Shown here piece by piece: positions 21,992 through 31,439 of a DNA stretch of 64,000 bases (position 1 is its first letter; every line of letters begins with the position of its first letter). Below the pieces are notes generated by a model that was not told the origin of the DNA, did no database searches, and worked only from the letters and a program-made list of their open reading frames with translations. The DNA is taken from contig BSBM01001446.1 of NCBI GenBank assembly GCA_027924585.1, positions 1,798,001 to 1,862,000 on the forward strand, given 5' to 3'. The position numbers and the translations under genes were made by a program. Origin of the DNA: Larix kaempferi. Taxonomy: Eukaryota > Streptophyta > Pinopsida > Pinales > Pinaceae.

Positions 21992-24900
21992 ATGGCTCCA
22001 AACACTAAGCTTGAAGACAAGCTAGAAGGCATAGAGAATTTACGGGCATGGAAATACAAAATTGGTCTCATTCTTGAGGAGAATGATCTTGCTCATTATA
22101 TCAAGGAGGAAGTTGCAGAACCAGAAGAAGATGAAGCCAAAGAAAAACATAGGAAGGATTTGATTAGGGCAAAGAGAATCATAGCTGATTCTATTAAAGA
22201 CCACTTGATTCCCCAAGTGGCTTCCAAGAAGACTCCAAAGGAAATGTATGATGCCCTAGGAAGAATGTATGAAGGAAAGAACATCAATAGGAAAATGAAT
22301 CTAAGGACTCAGTTGAAGAGTACCAAGATGCACAAAGGAGAATCCATTCAAGACTACTTCTCAAGAGTCTCTCTAATCAAAGAGAAACTAGATGCCATTG
22401 GTGATACTCTTGATGAAGATGAACTTGTGATGACAGCTCTAAATGGTCTCACTAGACCTTGGGAGTCATTCATTCAAACTATGTGTGCCAGAAAAGAAAG
22501 TATGAAGTTTGATGTAGTTTGGGAGGATTGTGTACAAGAGGAGGCTAGGGTTGCAAATCGAGAAGCCTTGCTCAAAGAGGATGACCAAGCCTTGGCCACC
22601 CACACCAAAAGAAGAAGGAGTCAATCCTACTCCAAAAAGGGTAGTCACAAGGAGTCTCATCCTCCACACAGATTTCATAAGAAAAGAGGATCTACTCAAA
22701 GAAGAGATTACTCTTCTTTCCAGTGCTTTTCTTGTCACAAAATAGGACACATTGCTAGAGATTGCCCTCTACAGAAGAAAAAGGGCACTCACTACAAAAA
22801 GCACCAAGCACATCTTGCAGAAGATGATAGTGAAGAAGAAGAAGTAGAGGAAGAAAGGTCTCACAATAAAAGACCTAGAAATGAAGAGGAAGAAGAAGAA
22901 AGGACCTTCTTCAAAAGAAGGTCAAGGAGAAATGCAGAAGAATATGTTCTCTTCTCCGCACTCTCTGGATCTATAACCCCTGGAGAAGGTACATGGCTTA
23001 TTGACAGTGGTGCTTCAAAGCACATGACAGGACAGAAAAGGACTCTCTCAAATATTGAAGAAAAGACTTCTCCCCAAAAGGCATCTCTAGGAGATGACTA
23101 TCAATATCCCATTAAGGGAATTGGTGAAGCAAATTACAAACTCGATTCTGGAACTCCCATGAAGATGAAGGAAGTTTTATATGTTCCAGGATTGAAGAAG
23201 AATTTGCTTTCAATCTCAGCTTTAGACAAGAAAGGCTATAGAGTGGCATTCATTGATGGACAAGTGTTAATGTGGTCCAAAGGCAAATCTATTAAGGATG
23301 CAATTGTTATTGGTGAAGAGGAAGGAGGTTTATATAAACTCAAGGGTCATCCGGAAGCTGCTCTTATTCATGAAACCTCTAGCCCCAGTGAGCTATGGCA
23401 TAGAAGACTAGCTCACATTAACTACAAAGCCTTACCCTATGTAAGCAAGGTGGTTATAGGACTACCAGATTTGAAGGTTGATCATGATGGCTCATGTAAA
23501 GGATGTAAGAAAGGGAAGAATGTCAAGAACCCCTTTCCAAAGAGTGAAACAAAGACTAAGGGTATCTTGGAGTTAATACACTCAGATGTATGTGGTCCAA
23601 TGCCCACCACCTCTCTAAGTGGATTTGAATACTATCTTTCATTCATTGATGATCATTCAAGAAAAACTTGTATATACTTTCTAAAGGGTAAGAATGAAGT
23701 TTTTCGAAAGTTCAAAGAGTTTAAGGCTCTAATAGAAAATCTCTCAGAAAAGAAAATCAAGATTCTCAGAACAGACAATGGTGGAGAATATACTTCAAAA
23801 GAGTTTGAAGAATTCTGTAAAGAAGCTGGAATCAAGAGAGAACTAACCACTCCCTACAATCCCCAACAAAATGGGGTTGCAGAAAGGAAAAATAGAACCA
23901 TCATGGAAGCTGTGAAGACTATGATACATGACCAGGATCTTCCCATGTATCTATGGGCTGAAGCAGCCAGAACAGCAGTATATGTTCAAAACAGATTATC
24001 TCATAGTGCTCTTGATTTCAAAACTCCAGAAGAAGTGTTTACTGGAAAGAAGCCTGAGGTAAGCCATATTAAAATATTTGGGTGTCCTGTGCACATCCAC
24101 ATTCCAAAAGAAAAGAGAACCAAGTTGGATCCTTCTGGTAAGAAAGGAATATTTGTTGGTTATTGTGAATCATCCAAAGCCTTTAGGATTTACATACCAG
24201 GCTTTCATCATATAGAAATCAGTAGAGATGTAACTTTTGATGAAGAAGCAGCTCTCAAGAAATCAAGAAAATTCCAACTTGAAGAAATCTATGAAGAAGA
24301 TCCTTCTTCTAGAAACTCAGAGGCTGTTCACATCCCTGAAGATAATCCACCAGAGGATCATGACATGTTGGAGCCACAAGAACCCCCTATCTCAGATTTA
24401 TCAAAGAAAAGAAGGCCAGCATGGGCTAGAGATATTATCCAAGGGGCTGAAAAATATGGTGCTCCTGAAGGCTCCATTAGAGAAAGAAAGAAACCAAAGC
24501 TAGTGTCCAACTATATTGCCTTTATGTGTGATCTTGTGGATCAACTACCTACGAGCTATGAAGAAGCAGCTCAAAAGAAAGAATGGGTAGAAGCAATGAC
24601 AGAAGAATATCAGTCGATAATGAAAAATGATGTTTGGGATATAGTCCCCAAACCAAGAGATAAAAGTGTGGTTTCTTCCAAATGGATTTTCAAGATAAAA
24701 CATGTTGCAGATGGTAGCATTGAAAAATACAAGGCAAGGCTTGTAGCCAGAGGATTCTCTCAAAAGGAAGGAATTGACTATGAAGAAACATTTGCACCTA
24801 TTTCTAGGTATACTTCAATTAGAACTATCATGGCACTTGCATCCATGATGAAATGGAAATTACATCAAATGGATGTTAAGACAACTTTTCTGAATGGTGT

Positions 24901-26089
24901 AATTGAAGAAGAAGTATACATAGAACAACCTCAAGGTTTTGAGGTCAAAGACGGAAGGACCCATGTATGCAAACTGAAAAAGGCATTATATGGATTGAAT
25001 CAAGCTCCCAGGGCTTGGTACGGAAGGATTGACAGTTTCTTAACAAGCATGGGCTTTACCAAAAGTAAAGCTGACCCCAATCTTTATCTTAAAGTGATGG
25101 ATGATGAACCTGTTATATTGCTGTTATATGTAGATGATCTTTTTCTAACCGGAAATGAGAATCAAATCATTGAAAGCAAGAAGAAGCTTTCTTCAGAATT
25201 CGAAATGAAAGATCTCGGATTAATGCACTACTTCTTAGGCCTAGAAGTGTGGCAAGAGCCAAAAGGAATCTTTCTAAATCAAGGTAAGTATACTATGGAG
25301 ATTCTCAAAAGATTTGATATGTTGGAGTGTAAAGCCATGGCCACTCCCATGGACTCCAACCTGAAACTATTAGTTAATGATTCATCAGAAGTAGTGGACA
25401 TAACCCTATATAGACAAATCATTGGATCATTGATGTATTTGACAAATACTAGGCCGGATATATGCTTTGCTGTAAATACCCTAAGTCAGTATCTAGTAGA
25501 ACCTAGAAAGGTTCACCTTATAGCTGCAAAGCATATAATGAGGTACCTAAAAGGTATAGTGGACTTTGGCCTATACTATCTTGGAGGTAATGAACTCAAG
25601 TTACGTGGTTACTCAGATTCTGATTGGGCAGGTAGTGTCCCAGACAGAAAAAGTACTTCAGGCGGATGTTATGGCCTTGGATCTGCCATGATCTCCTGGT
25701 TCAGCAAGAAACAATCTAGTGTGGCCCTCAGTACTGCTGAAGCAGAATATATAGCTGCTTGCTTTGCCAGCTGTGAAGCAGTGTGGCTTCGGAAACTCTT
25801 ATCTGGAATTTTTGACTTAGAAATGGATCCCACTGTGATTATGTGTGATAATCAAAGCTGCATTAAGATGACTGAAAATCCTGTGTTCCATGATAAGTCA
25901 AAACACATTGAGATCCGTTACTTCTATATACGAGACATGGTACAGAGAGGAGCCATCAAGCTCGAGTACATAAGCACTGAGGATTAGATTTCCGATATCC
26001 TAACTAAACCCTTGTCTCGAGTAAAGTTTGAACACTTCCGAGACATGCTTGGCATAGTCCAGAAGGACCCTCCTCGAAAGGGGGAGTAG
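21992..26089 (+). CDS. C2 gag-pol polyprotein with one premature stop at 25985
   Basis: I take ATG 21992 as start; an in-frame TTG at 21971 also lies in the open frame. Domains in order (residues from ATG): UBN2-type gag (1-200), zinc knuckle CFSCHKIGHIARDC (245-258), acidic linker, aspartic protease WLIDSGASKHM (Asp338), GAG-pre-integrase HHCC finger (about 467-510), integrase core Asp532, Asp595, Glu631 (D-35-E spacing), RT with YVDD at 1046-1049, RNase H with Asp1209, STAEAEY and CDNQS. TAG at 25985-25987 stands where CAG (Gln, TEEQI-type) is usual; the frame then stays open 33 codons (ILTKPLSRVKFEHF) to TAG 26087. This single lesion deletes only the tail. RT also has DVKTTFLNG where DVKTAFLNG is usual. 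Encodes all enzymes for copia replication. Confidence 0.93.
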
Positions 26090-26169
26090 TATAGTATTTG
26101 ATAACAATTTTGTTTTGTTGCACTTAGCTACTTACAATTATTTAGATTTACAACTCTTTTATATCTTTT

Positions 26170-26440
26170 ATTTTTATGGATAAATATTTTGATGTTAGAT
26201 GTATTAGTGAGAATACATGCTAGATGTATACATGTTTTGGTGTGATGTATACATGTTTTGATGTTAGATGTATTAGTGAGAATACATGCTAGATGTATAC
26301 ATGTTTTGTTGTGATGTATACATGTTTTGATGTATTAGTAAGAATACATGCTAGTTGTGATGTATACATGTTCTGATGATTAGATGTATTAGTAAGAATA
26401 CATGCTACATGTGATACATGCTCTTGGATATTTGTACCTG
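26170..26440. repeat. C2 hairpin repeat, TGTATT-NNNNNN-AATACA type
   Basis: Several irregular copies of GATGTATTAGTGAGAATACATGC. Each forms a 7-bp stem ATGTATT/AATACAT around AGTGAG or AGTAAG. C4 has the same at 61910-62085 with other loops (GGTGAG, GGTAAG, GATGAG). Palindromic TGTATACATG is interspersed. Lies between the pol stop and the 87-bp array. Confidence 0.8.
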
Positions 26441-26459
26441 TATAGATGAGAATAAAGAA

Positions 26460-27134
26460 GGGGATTGGATCATCCCTGGACTTTCAGTCCTAAAGAGAGC
26501 CGTAGACGTGAGGTCTCCGAGAATGAAGTCCTTAGTGGACAGTTGAGGGGATTGGATCATCCCTGGACTTTCAGTCCTAAAGAGAGCCGTAGATGTGAGG
26601 TCTCTGAGAATGAAGTCCTTAGTGGACAGTTGAGGGGATTGGATCATCCCTGGACTTTAAGTCCTAAAGAGAGCCGTAGACGTGAGGTCTCCGAGAATGA
26701 AGTCCTTAGTGGACAGTTGAGGGGATTGGATCATCCCTAGACTTTCAGTCCTAAAGAGAGCCGTAGACGTGAGGTCTCCAAGAATGAAGTCCTTAGTGGA
26801 CAGTTGAGGGGATTGGATCATCCCTGGACTTTCAGTCCTAAAGAGAGCCGTAGACGTGAGGTCTCCGAGAATGAAGTCCTTAGTGGACAGTTGAGGGGAT
26901 TGGATCATCCCTGGACTTTCAGTCCTAAAGAGAGCCGTAGACGTGAGGTCTCCGAGAATGAAGTCCTTCGTGGACAGTTGAGGGGATTGGATCATCCCTA
27001 GACTTTCAGTCCTAAAGAGAGCCGTATACGTGAGGTCTCCGAGAATGAAGTCCTTGGTGGACAGTTGAGGGGATTGGATCATCCCTGGACTTTCAGTCCT
27101 AAAGAGAGCCGTAGACGTGTGGTCTCCGAGAAGT
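26460..27134. repeat. C2 87-bp tandem array (7 full units plus one 66-bp hybrid)
   Basis: Units begin GGGGATTGGATC at 26460, 26547, 26634, 26721, 26808, 26895, 26982 and 27069, exactly 87 bp apart. Each unit holds four short inverted repeats in a row: GGGAT/ATCCC, GGACT/AGTCC (loop TTC, once TTA), AGAC/GTCT and GTCC/GGAC. The last unit lacks the 21-bp extension and leads into the 66-bp array. Because 87 is a multiple of three, long open frames arise in several registers. Confidence 0.95.
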
Positions 27135-27464
27135 GGGGATTGTATCATCCCCGGACTTAGGTCCCTAAATTGATCCTTAGACGTGTGGTCTCCGAGAAGT
27201 GGGGATTGTATCATCCCTGGACTTAGGTCCCTGAATTGATCCGTAGACGTGTGGTCTCCGAGAAGTGGGGATTGTATCATCCCTGGACTAAGGTCCCTGA
27301 ATTGATCCGTAGACGTGTGGTCTCCGAGAAGTGGGGATTGTATCATCCCCGGACTTAGGTCCCTGAATTGATCCGTAGACGTGTGGTCTCCGAGAAGTGG
27401 GGATTGTATCATCCCTGGACTTCGGTCCCTGAATTGATCCGTAGACGAATGGTCTCCGAGAAAG
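27135..27464. repeat. C2 66-bp tandem array (5 units)
   Basis: Units begin GGGGATTGTATC at 27135, 27201, 27267, 27333 and 27399. Hairpins per unit: GGGGAT/ATCCCC or GGGAT/ATCCC, GGAC/GTCC with loops TTAG, TAAG or TTCG, and AGAC/GTCT. At 27417-27428 the unit is GGAC-TTCG-GTCC, which as RNA is the classic UUCG tetraloop. The 66-bp unit equals the 87-bp unit without its 21-bp extension. Confidence 0.95.
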
Positions 27465-27770
27465 TGATTTTATTGATGATGTGGTTACTTGTATCGGTAG
27501 GATACTTGTATTGATGATGTGGTTACTTGTATCGGTAGGATACTTGTATTGATGATGTGATTACTTGTATCGGTATGGATACTTGTATTGATGATGTGGC
27601 TACTTGTATCGGTAGGATACTCGTATTGTTGATATGGTTACTTGTATTGGCATGAATACTTGTACTGCTGATAGTGTGATGACGATGCTGCTGATCGTGT
27701 GATGACGATGCTGCTGATCGTGTGATGACAATGCTGTTGATCATGTGAAGATGATGCTGAAGATAGTGAT
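27465..27770. repeat. C2 38-bp hairpin array and short GATGACGATGCTG repeat
   Basis: Unit GATGATGTGGTTACTTGTATC GGTAGGATACTTGTATT, period 38 bp (GTGGTTACTTG at 27481 and 27519). Each unit forms GTATC-GGTAG-GATAC. Later units read GTATT-GGCATG-AATAC, in which both stem strands changed together. It ends in a short 23-bp repeat of the GATGACGATGCTGATGATCGTG type, much longer in C4. Confidence 0.88.
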
Positions 27771-27913
27771 GTTGATGATGATGTTGACATTGATGTACCA
27801 GTAACTGTTTGAGTTACTGATGAAGACAAATTGAAGAAAGCTTCCGATGATTTATAGATGTATCATGTATAGTGACTCCTTGCTCCTGCAGATGCTGTTT
27901 TAATATCCTTCTC

Positions 27914-27925
27914 GTTAAGGGGGAG
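27914..27925 (+). other. C2 polypurine tract
   Basis: GTTAAGGGGGAG directly before the 3' LTR; primes plus-strand DNA synthesis. Confidence 0.88.
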
Positions 27926-28418
27926 TGTTGAATATTGTAACTTCAAAGAATATTATATTTGTATATTATTTATTCCGGAGATGTTCCATACCTCCGATGT
28001 GATTATACTATGAATCCAGAGATGTTTATTCCTCCGAGAAGTTGTGGTAACTAGGGTTATTAGACCCACCATGTGGGGGTCAGCCCAGTTAGTTATAAAA
28101 GGGTATTTAACCTAATGGTTAAATACGAGCCTACATGTACCTGTGTAAAATATATGTCAAAGTAGTGTATAAATAGAGGAGGTGTGTTCCTCATTATATA
28201 CATTCACTCACTTGTGGAAGAGTGCGCACTTGTCTGGGAGATCTGCTAAGGAGACAAAGAAGGAAGGAGCACATCTTGTATTTTGGTTGATCATCTTATT
28301 GAGGAAAGCTTTGCTAGGTTTTCTACCCCATGAGGGTTTTCCAGGGTATATTGTGTGTCTATCTTGTGATTGTGTTTCTTTCAGTGATCTTGCTTGTCTA
28401 TTTGGTTTAAACTTAACA
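27926..28418 (+). repeat. C2 3' LTR
   Basis: 493 bp, 8 differences from the 5' LTR by eye. Six of them read as G to A or C to T in the 3' copy, as expected from decay of methylated cytosine. Confidence 0.95.
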
Positions 28419-28648
28419 TGGAGGGTCATTGTTTAGTTGATCTATTATGAGAAGCTCATTTGTAACTTTCTTTCTTTGCATAATAAATTGTCCCGTAGAA
28501 GCTATTTGGTCGGGGCCGTGGAGTGTTTCCCTCAAGAGGGTTTAAACCACGTCAAAACATCGGTGTGTTGATCTGTGATCTATTTGTGTGAAGTGGTTGC
28601 TCTTGGTGTTCGGTCCTTTGGTAGTACCCTGTGTACCCAAACAGCAAG

Positions 28649-28765
28649 GCCCATACATCATACACACTTGCCTTGGACATGGGGCATACATTTTGATCAA
28701 CTCAGAAGGTAACCCCATGCACAACCCTCGTAATGGGTTGTACCTTAAACACTTTTATCCATAAA
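28649..28765 (+). pseudogene. G1 integrase C-terminal end
   Basis: Continues KFESMW across the solo LTR: PYIIHTCLGHGAYILINSEG, then PRNGLYLKHFYP and a stop at 28763. G3 has the same end (GKGAYILADSEGHPLRNPRN). This GPY/F-like module with a PRNGLYLK tail is characteristic of Tat/Ogre-type gypsy integrases. Pol ends here. Confidence 0.88.
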
Positions 28766-28865
28766 AATATTCTGGACACAATAGTCCATATTGTACAGTT
28801 TTTTATTCACTTTTTCTGTAAACTTTCAAAACCTTACACTTTCACTTTTTCTTTCTTGACCACAA

Positions 28866-29295
28866 ATGGATCTTGTTCCACTTTACTATGTTGGCTTCGC
28901 TAACGGTGCAAGTCGTTGGTCTCCAAATCCCCCCTTCATAGCTTGGGTACTCTATTCCCCCTCACACGAGTTAATCCACCTCGACGAAGTGTGTATAGGA
29001 GCTGCTACCAACAACCAGGATGAGTATGATGTCATGACCAGTCTCCTGACCACTGCCCTCCAGATCGGCATAAGTCACCTTCACGTCTTCCTTGACTCAT
29101 AGCTTCTTGTTTCCCATCTAAACCATTTTTACCAGGTACGTGATCCCTATCTCTTTACAAAAAAACATGCGCACTAAACAAATGATTAGACACTTTGAAT
29201 CCATTTCATTCACTCATTTCCCATGAAATATCAACAGTGTGGCAGACCAAATGGCTAACAACATTCTAGATTGGCACGTCAACCAAACCATGTAG
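28866..29295 (+). pseudogene. G1 second RNase H (plant/archaeal type), separate ORF after integrase
   Basis: Own ATG at 28866, 100 bp after the pol stop. Motifs of the RVT_3-type RNase H fold: FANGASRWSPNPP, NNQDEYDVMT, LHVFLDS and NSVADQMANN. The first catalytic Asp is Asn here (NGAS); G3 has DGAS. Glu and the other two Asp are kept. A stop follows FLDS at 29099 and the middle is frameshifted. Such an extra aRNH is known from plant Tat-clade elements, where it is thought to replace a degenerate RT-linked RNase H. A pyrimidine-rich tract and GACCACAAATGG precede the start. Confidence 0.85.
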
Positions 29296-29359
29296 GACAT
29301 CAAAAACATGCATCACATAGGCATCAAAAAACCAAACAACAAAACAAAAGAAACCATCA

Positions 29360-29562
29360 TAGTATTGCATCCACGTGCATAAAATGTGCCTCCACGGGCA
29401 TACAAAAACCATAGTATTGCATCCACATGCATAGAACGTGCCTCCACAGGTAAACAAAACACATACAATTTCATCCACGTGCAACAAGAAATAAAAGCAA
29501 TGACAAGATGTGCATCCACGTGCATATAGGACTGTATAATAAAAAATGCATCCATGTGCATA
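29360..29562. repeat. G1 spaced hairpins around TCCACG/TCCATG
   Basis: Seven irregular copies of TGCA-TCCACG-TGCA lie between the second RNase H and the end of the antisense gene. At 29387-29400 the stem is TGCC-TCCACG-GGCA, so both arms changed together. Some copies contain the G-box CACGTG. G3 has the equivalent set at 37636-37870. Confidence 0.8.
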
Positions 29563-29702
29563 TATATATATATCATCATATAGTCATAATGTCAAGAGTG
29601 CTCTCAGCACCTGAATATACAAAAAGTACACTAACCGTACATAATACATATCAAAAACGTCCCCATATGCTCATCAGCATTTGGGGGCAAGTAAAAGACA
29701 GC

Positions 29703-31330
29703 CTAATCCTCGTCATCATGGCCTACCACCTCCTCTAGCTCCTCCTCCGAATCATACTGGTCCCTAACCCTCCTCTCTACTGCCAACATAAATATCCATT
29801 GCAAAATCGATCTCCACTCACACGGAGCATCGAAACAACGGTCTAACAAATGTTGGTCCAAATCTCTCCAACCCTAATTGGGCACACCATCCAACAGCTC
29901 GTCGATGTTCTCATGTATACCCTCTGCATCATCGTCTCGACAATGTACAACTCATCGCAAACGAGGTGGGGGTGCCACCACTGGTGGAGGTACCACCACC
30001 ACCACACGACCCCTGCAGGCCTAATCATCCGGTGGAGGTCGGAGACCCACATCTGCAAACAAACCAACAATAGGCGACATCAGCATCATAAAAACACCTC
30101 TAGCTATCATCATAACAAAACATATAAACATGATATGATAGAGAAACAAAAACAAATACGTACCATCTAGCCCCCAGGCCTGACCTAGAACACGGGGCAT
30201 TTCTATATGCCCCCGGAAATCCATTACCCAGTACGAGTAGTCATCGAATAGAACTGGCATCAACTCCCATTGCTCGTACATCTTTGTAGTAAAGAAATGT
30301 CCAGGTGCACTGCCACCACTCCGAGGAATCATCTCTCCCAACTGCACCATCCATAGCTCTCTCATCAAACCATCTCGAACTAGCAAACAAGGCCGCAATG
30401 TAGGCACCTGCTCGAAAAAGAAGCAACACAGAAATGAAGCATAGCTAAAATCCCCCCCTGTAGCCTCACCTTGTTCAGCTCACGCCAAACACAAGAAAGG
30501 AACATCTTCCCCCAACGATAGTAAGTCCTAGTCATCACCCGATGAACCATCAATACCTGCCCACCCGATAATCGGTGGGGCGCCTGTGCCCCAAGTACCC
30601 GTAGTATGCCGGCCGTAGCCGCTTGCATCACTGGATCCCACAAATCAAAAACAAGCAAAGCACTGGCATGCAACTCAGACCCCGAACGACAAAATCTCTC
30701 AAGGAGATCCCTATATCAAAATCATTCGGTATCCTGGGTTGTGTATCCCCTATCTCACCCAAATGGGGCATCCCAATAAGAAAATAAAGATCCGTTAAGG
30801 TGAAATCCAGTCTCTCACCTTGAAACATAAAATCCTGTATACCCGAATCCCAGAAATCGATCAACTTGTTCAGCAACAAGTTTTTTGAACGCATAAGAGG
30901 AATCTGAGTGAACTTCAACAGTTCTCCCAAAGCCAAAGCTTCCTACGCATGAGGGTCATCTTGGATGATCTGCATCTAAGCATCCAGAATCTCTCTCTCC
31001 TTCCATGAGTCCCTCGGCCGCCTAAGCATCCTGCTAAGCCAACAAGAAAATATTAAAAATTAGGGAAATGCTATGAAAATTTCCCCCAGCAAATGATCCA
31101 AATCGCAGCTATGAGGCCCATAGCCGTGATCCACATCGTGCCTATGGAATCCCACAGCCGTGATCCAGATCGCGCAAAAATTCTCAAGAGACGCGATATT
31201 CCATGTTGGTCACCCAACGTGACCTATACGCCACCCCCGAGACCTAGCTCCCCCACATAAGCAAATAAAGTTAAATCTTACGTCTAATAGGATTACCTGG
31301 AACTCACGAAATAAAACTCTAACAGTCGAT
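29703..31330 (-). pseudogene. G1 antisense gene, three exons, opposite to gag-pol
   Basis: Exons on the minus strand: exon 1 ends at 31297 (CCAG/GTAATCC donor), intron 1 31296-31031, exon 2 31030-30164, intron 2 30163-30053 (GATG/GTACGTATTT ... TTTGCAG/AT), exon 3 30052-29703. Product parts: LALGELLKFTQIPLMRSKNL, ERLDFTLTDLYFLIGMPHLG, GQAWGLD joined to DVGLRPPPDD across intron 2, GWRDLDQH, WRSI and an acidic end. The same protein, introns and phases (2 and 1) occur in G3. One frameshift near 30720 and stops TAG 30021-30019, TGA and TAG in exon 3. Start codon unresolved; ATG at the first codon of exon 2 is possible. Function unknown; LTLxDxxxLxGxP resembles the plant mobile domain. Convergent with pol. 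Confidence 0.78.
30053..30163 (-). other. G1 antisense gene intron 2
   Basis: 111 bp, GTACGTATTTG ... TTGTTTGCAG on the minus strand. The G3 counterpart is 92 bp with GTACGTATG ... GATCTGCAG. Joining the flanks keeps phase 1 and the GQAWG-D-DVG-RPPP reading in both copies. Confidence 0.82.
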
Positions 31331-31422
31331 TCTCCTGCAAATGAACAAATTGCTCTGAAGAACTCAAATATCTTGTCAACCTCCACCGTAAAAATGACAC
31401 ATGTCACTATGGGTCCACTTAC

Positions 31423-31430
31423 TATTTATA
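31423..31430 (-). promoter_or_regulatory. TATA box of the G1 antisense gene
   Basis: TATAAATA on the minus strand in TCTATAAATAGTAAGT. It lies 126 bp from the exon-1 donor; in G3 the distance is 127 bp and the surrounding text (TATAAATAGTRAGT, then ATGACANGTGTCATTT) is shared, although the two copies otherwise differ a lot here. Confidence 0.72.
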
Positions 31431-31439
31431 GACATTTGA

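Larger units (their letters stand above)
21034..28418 (+). mobile_element. C2: nearly intact Ty1/copia element inserted in S1
   Basis: 7,385 bp, two 493-bp LTRs, perfect TSD TGGAG (21029-21033 and 28419-28423), primer site, one long gag-pol frame with a single late stop, polypurine tract. The LTRs differ at 8 positions by my count, seven of them transitions, so it is the youngest datable insertion here. About 1.8 kb of tandem hairpin repeats lies between pol and the 3' LTR. Confidence 0.95.
20796..28643 (+). mobile_element. S1: solo LTR split by C2
   Basis: Two halves, 20796-21033 (TGTTAGGATATTTAGACAC...) and 28424-28643 (...CTGTGTACCCAAACA), make a ~458-bp LTR without internal region. Perfect TSD GCAAG at 20791-20795 and 28644-28648. 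TATA-like CTATTTAAAGAG near 21013. It sits in the integrase C-terminal coding region of G1: the frame runs from KFESMW straight to QGPYII across it. A solo LTR arises by recombination between the two LTRs of a full element. Family not determined. Confidence 0.9.

Noticed and set aside
26657-27412. Long minus-strand open frame (251 codons) of repeated 22- and 29-residue units
   Set aside because: It is the tandem array read in a register without stops; unit lengths 66 and 87 are multiples of three, so open frames appear on both strands. It has no start context and no known domain.
29266-29579. Cys/His-rich minus-strand ORFs near the G1 second RNase H
   Set aside because: Their Cys and His come from reading the TGCATCCACGTGCA hairpin repeat; spacing follows the repeat and not a zinc-finger family.
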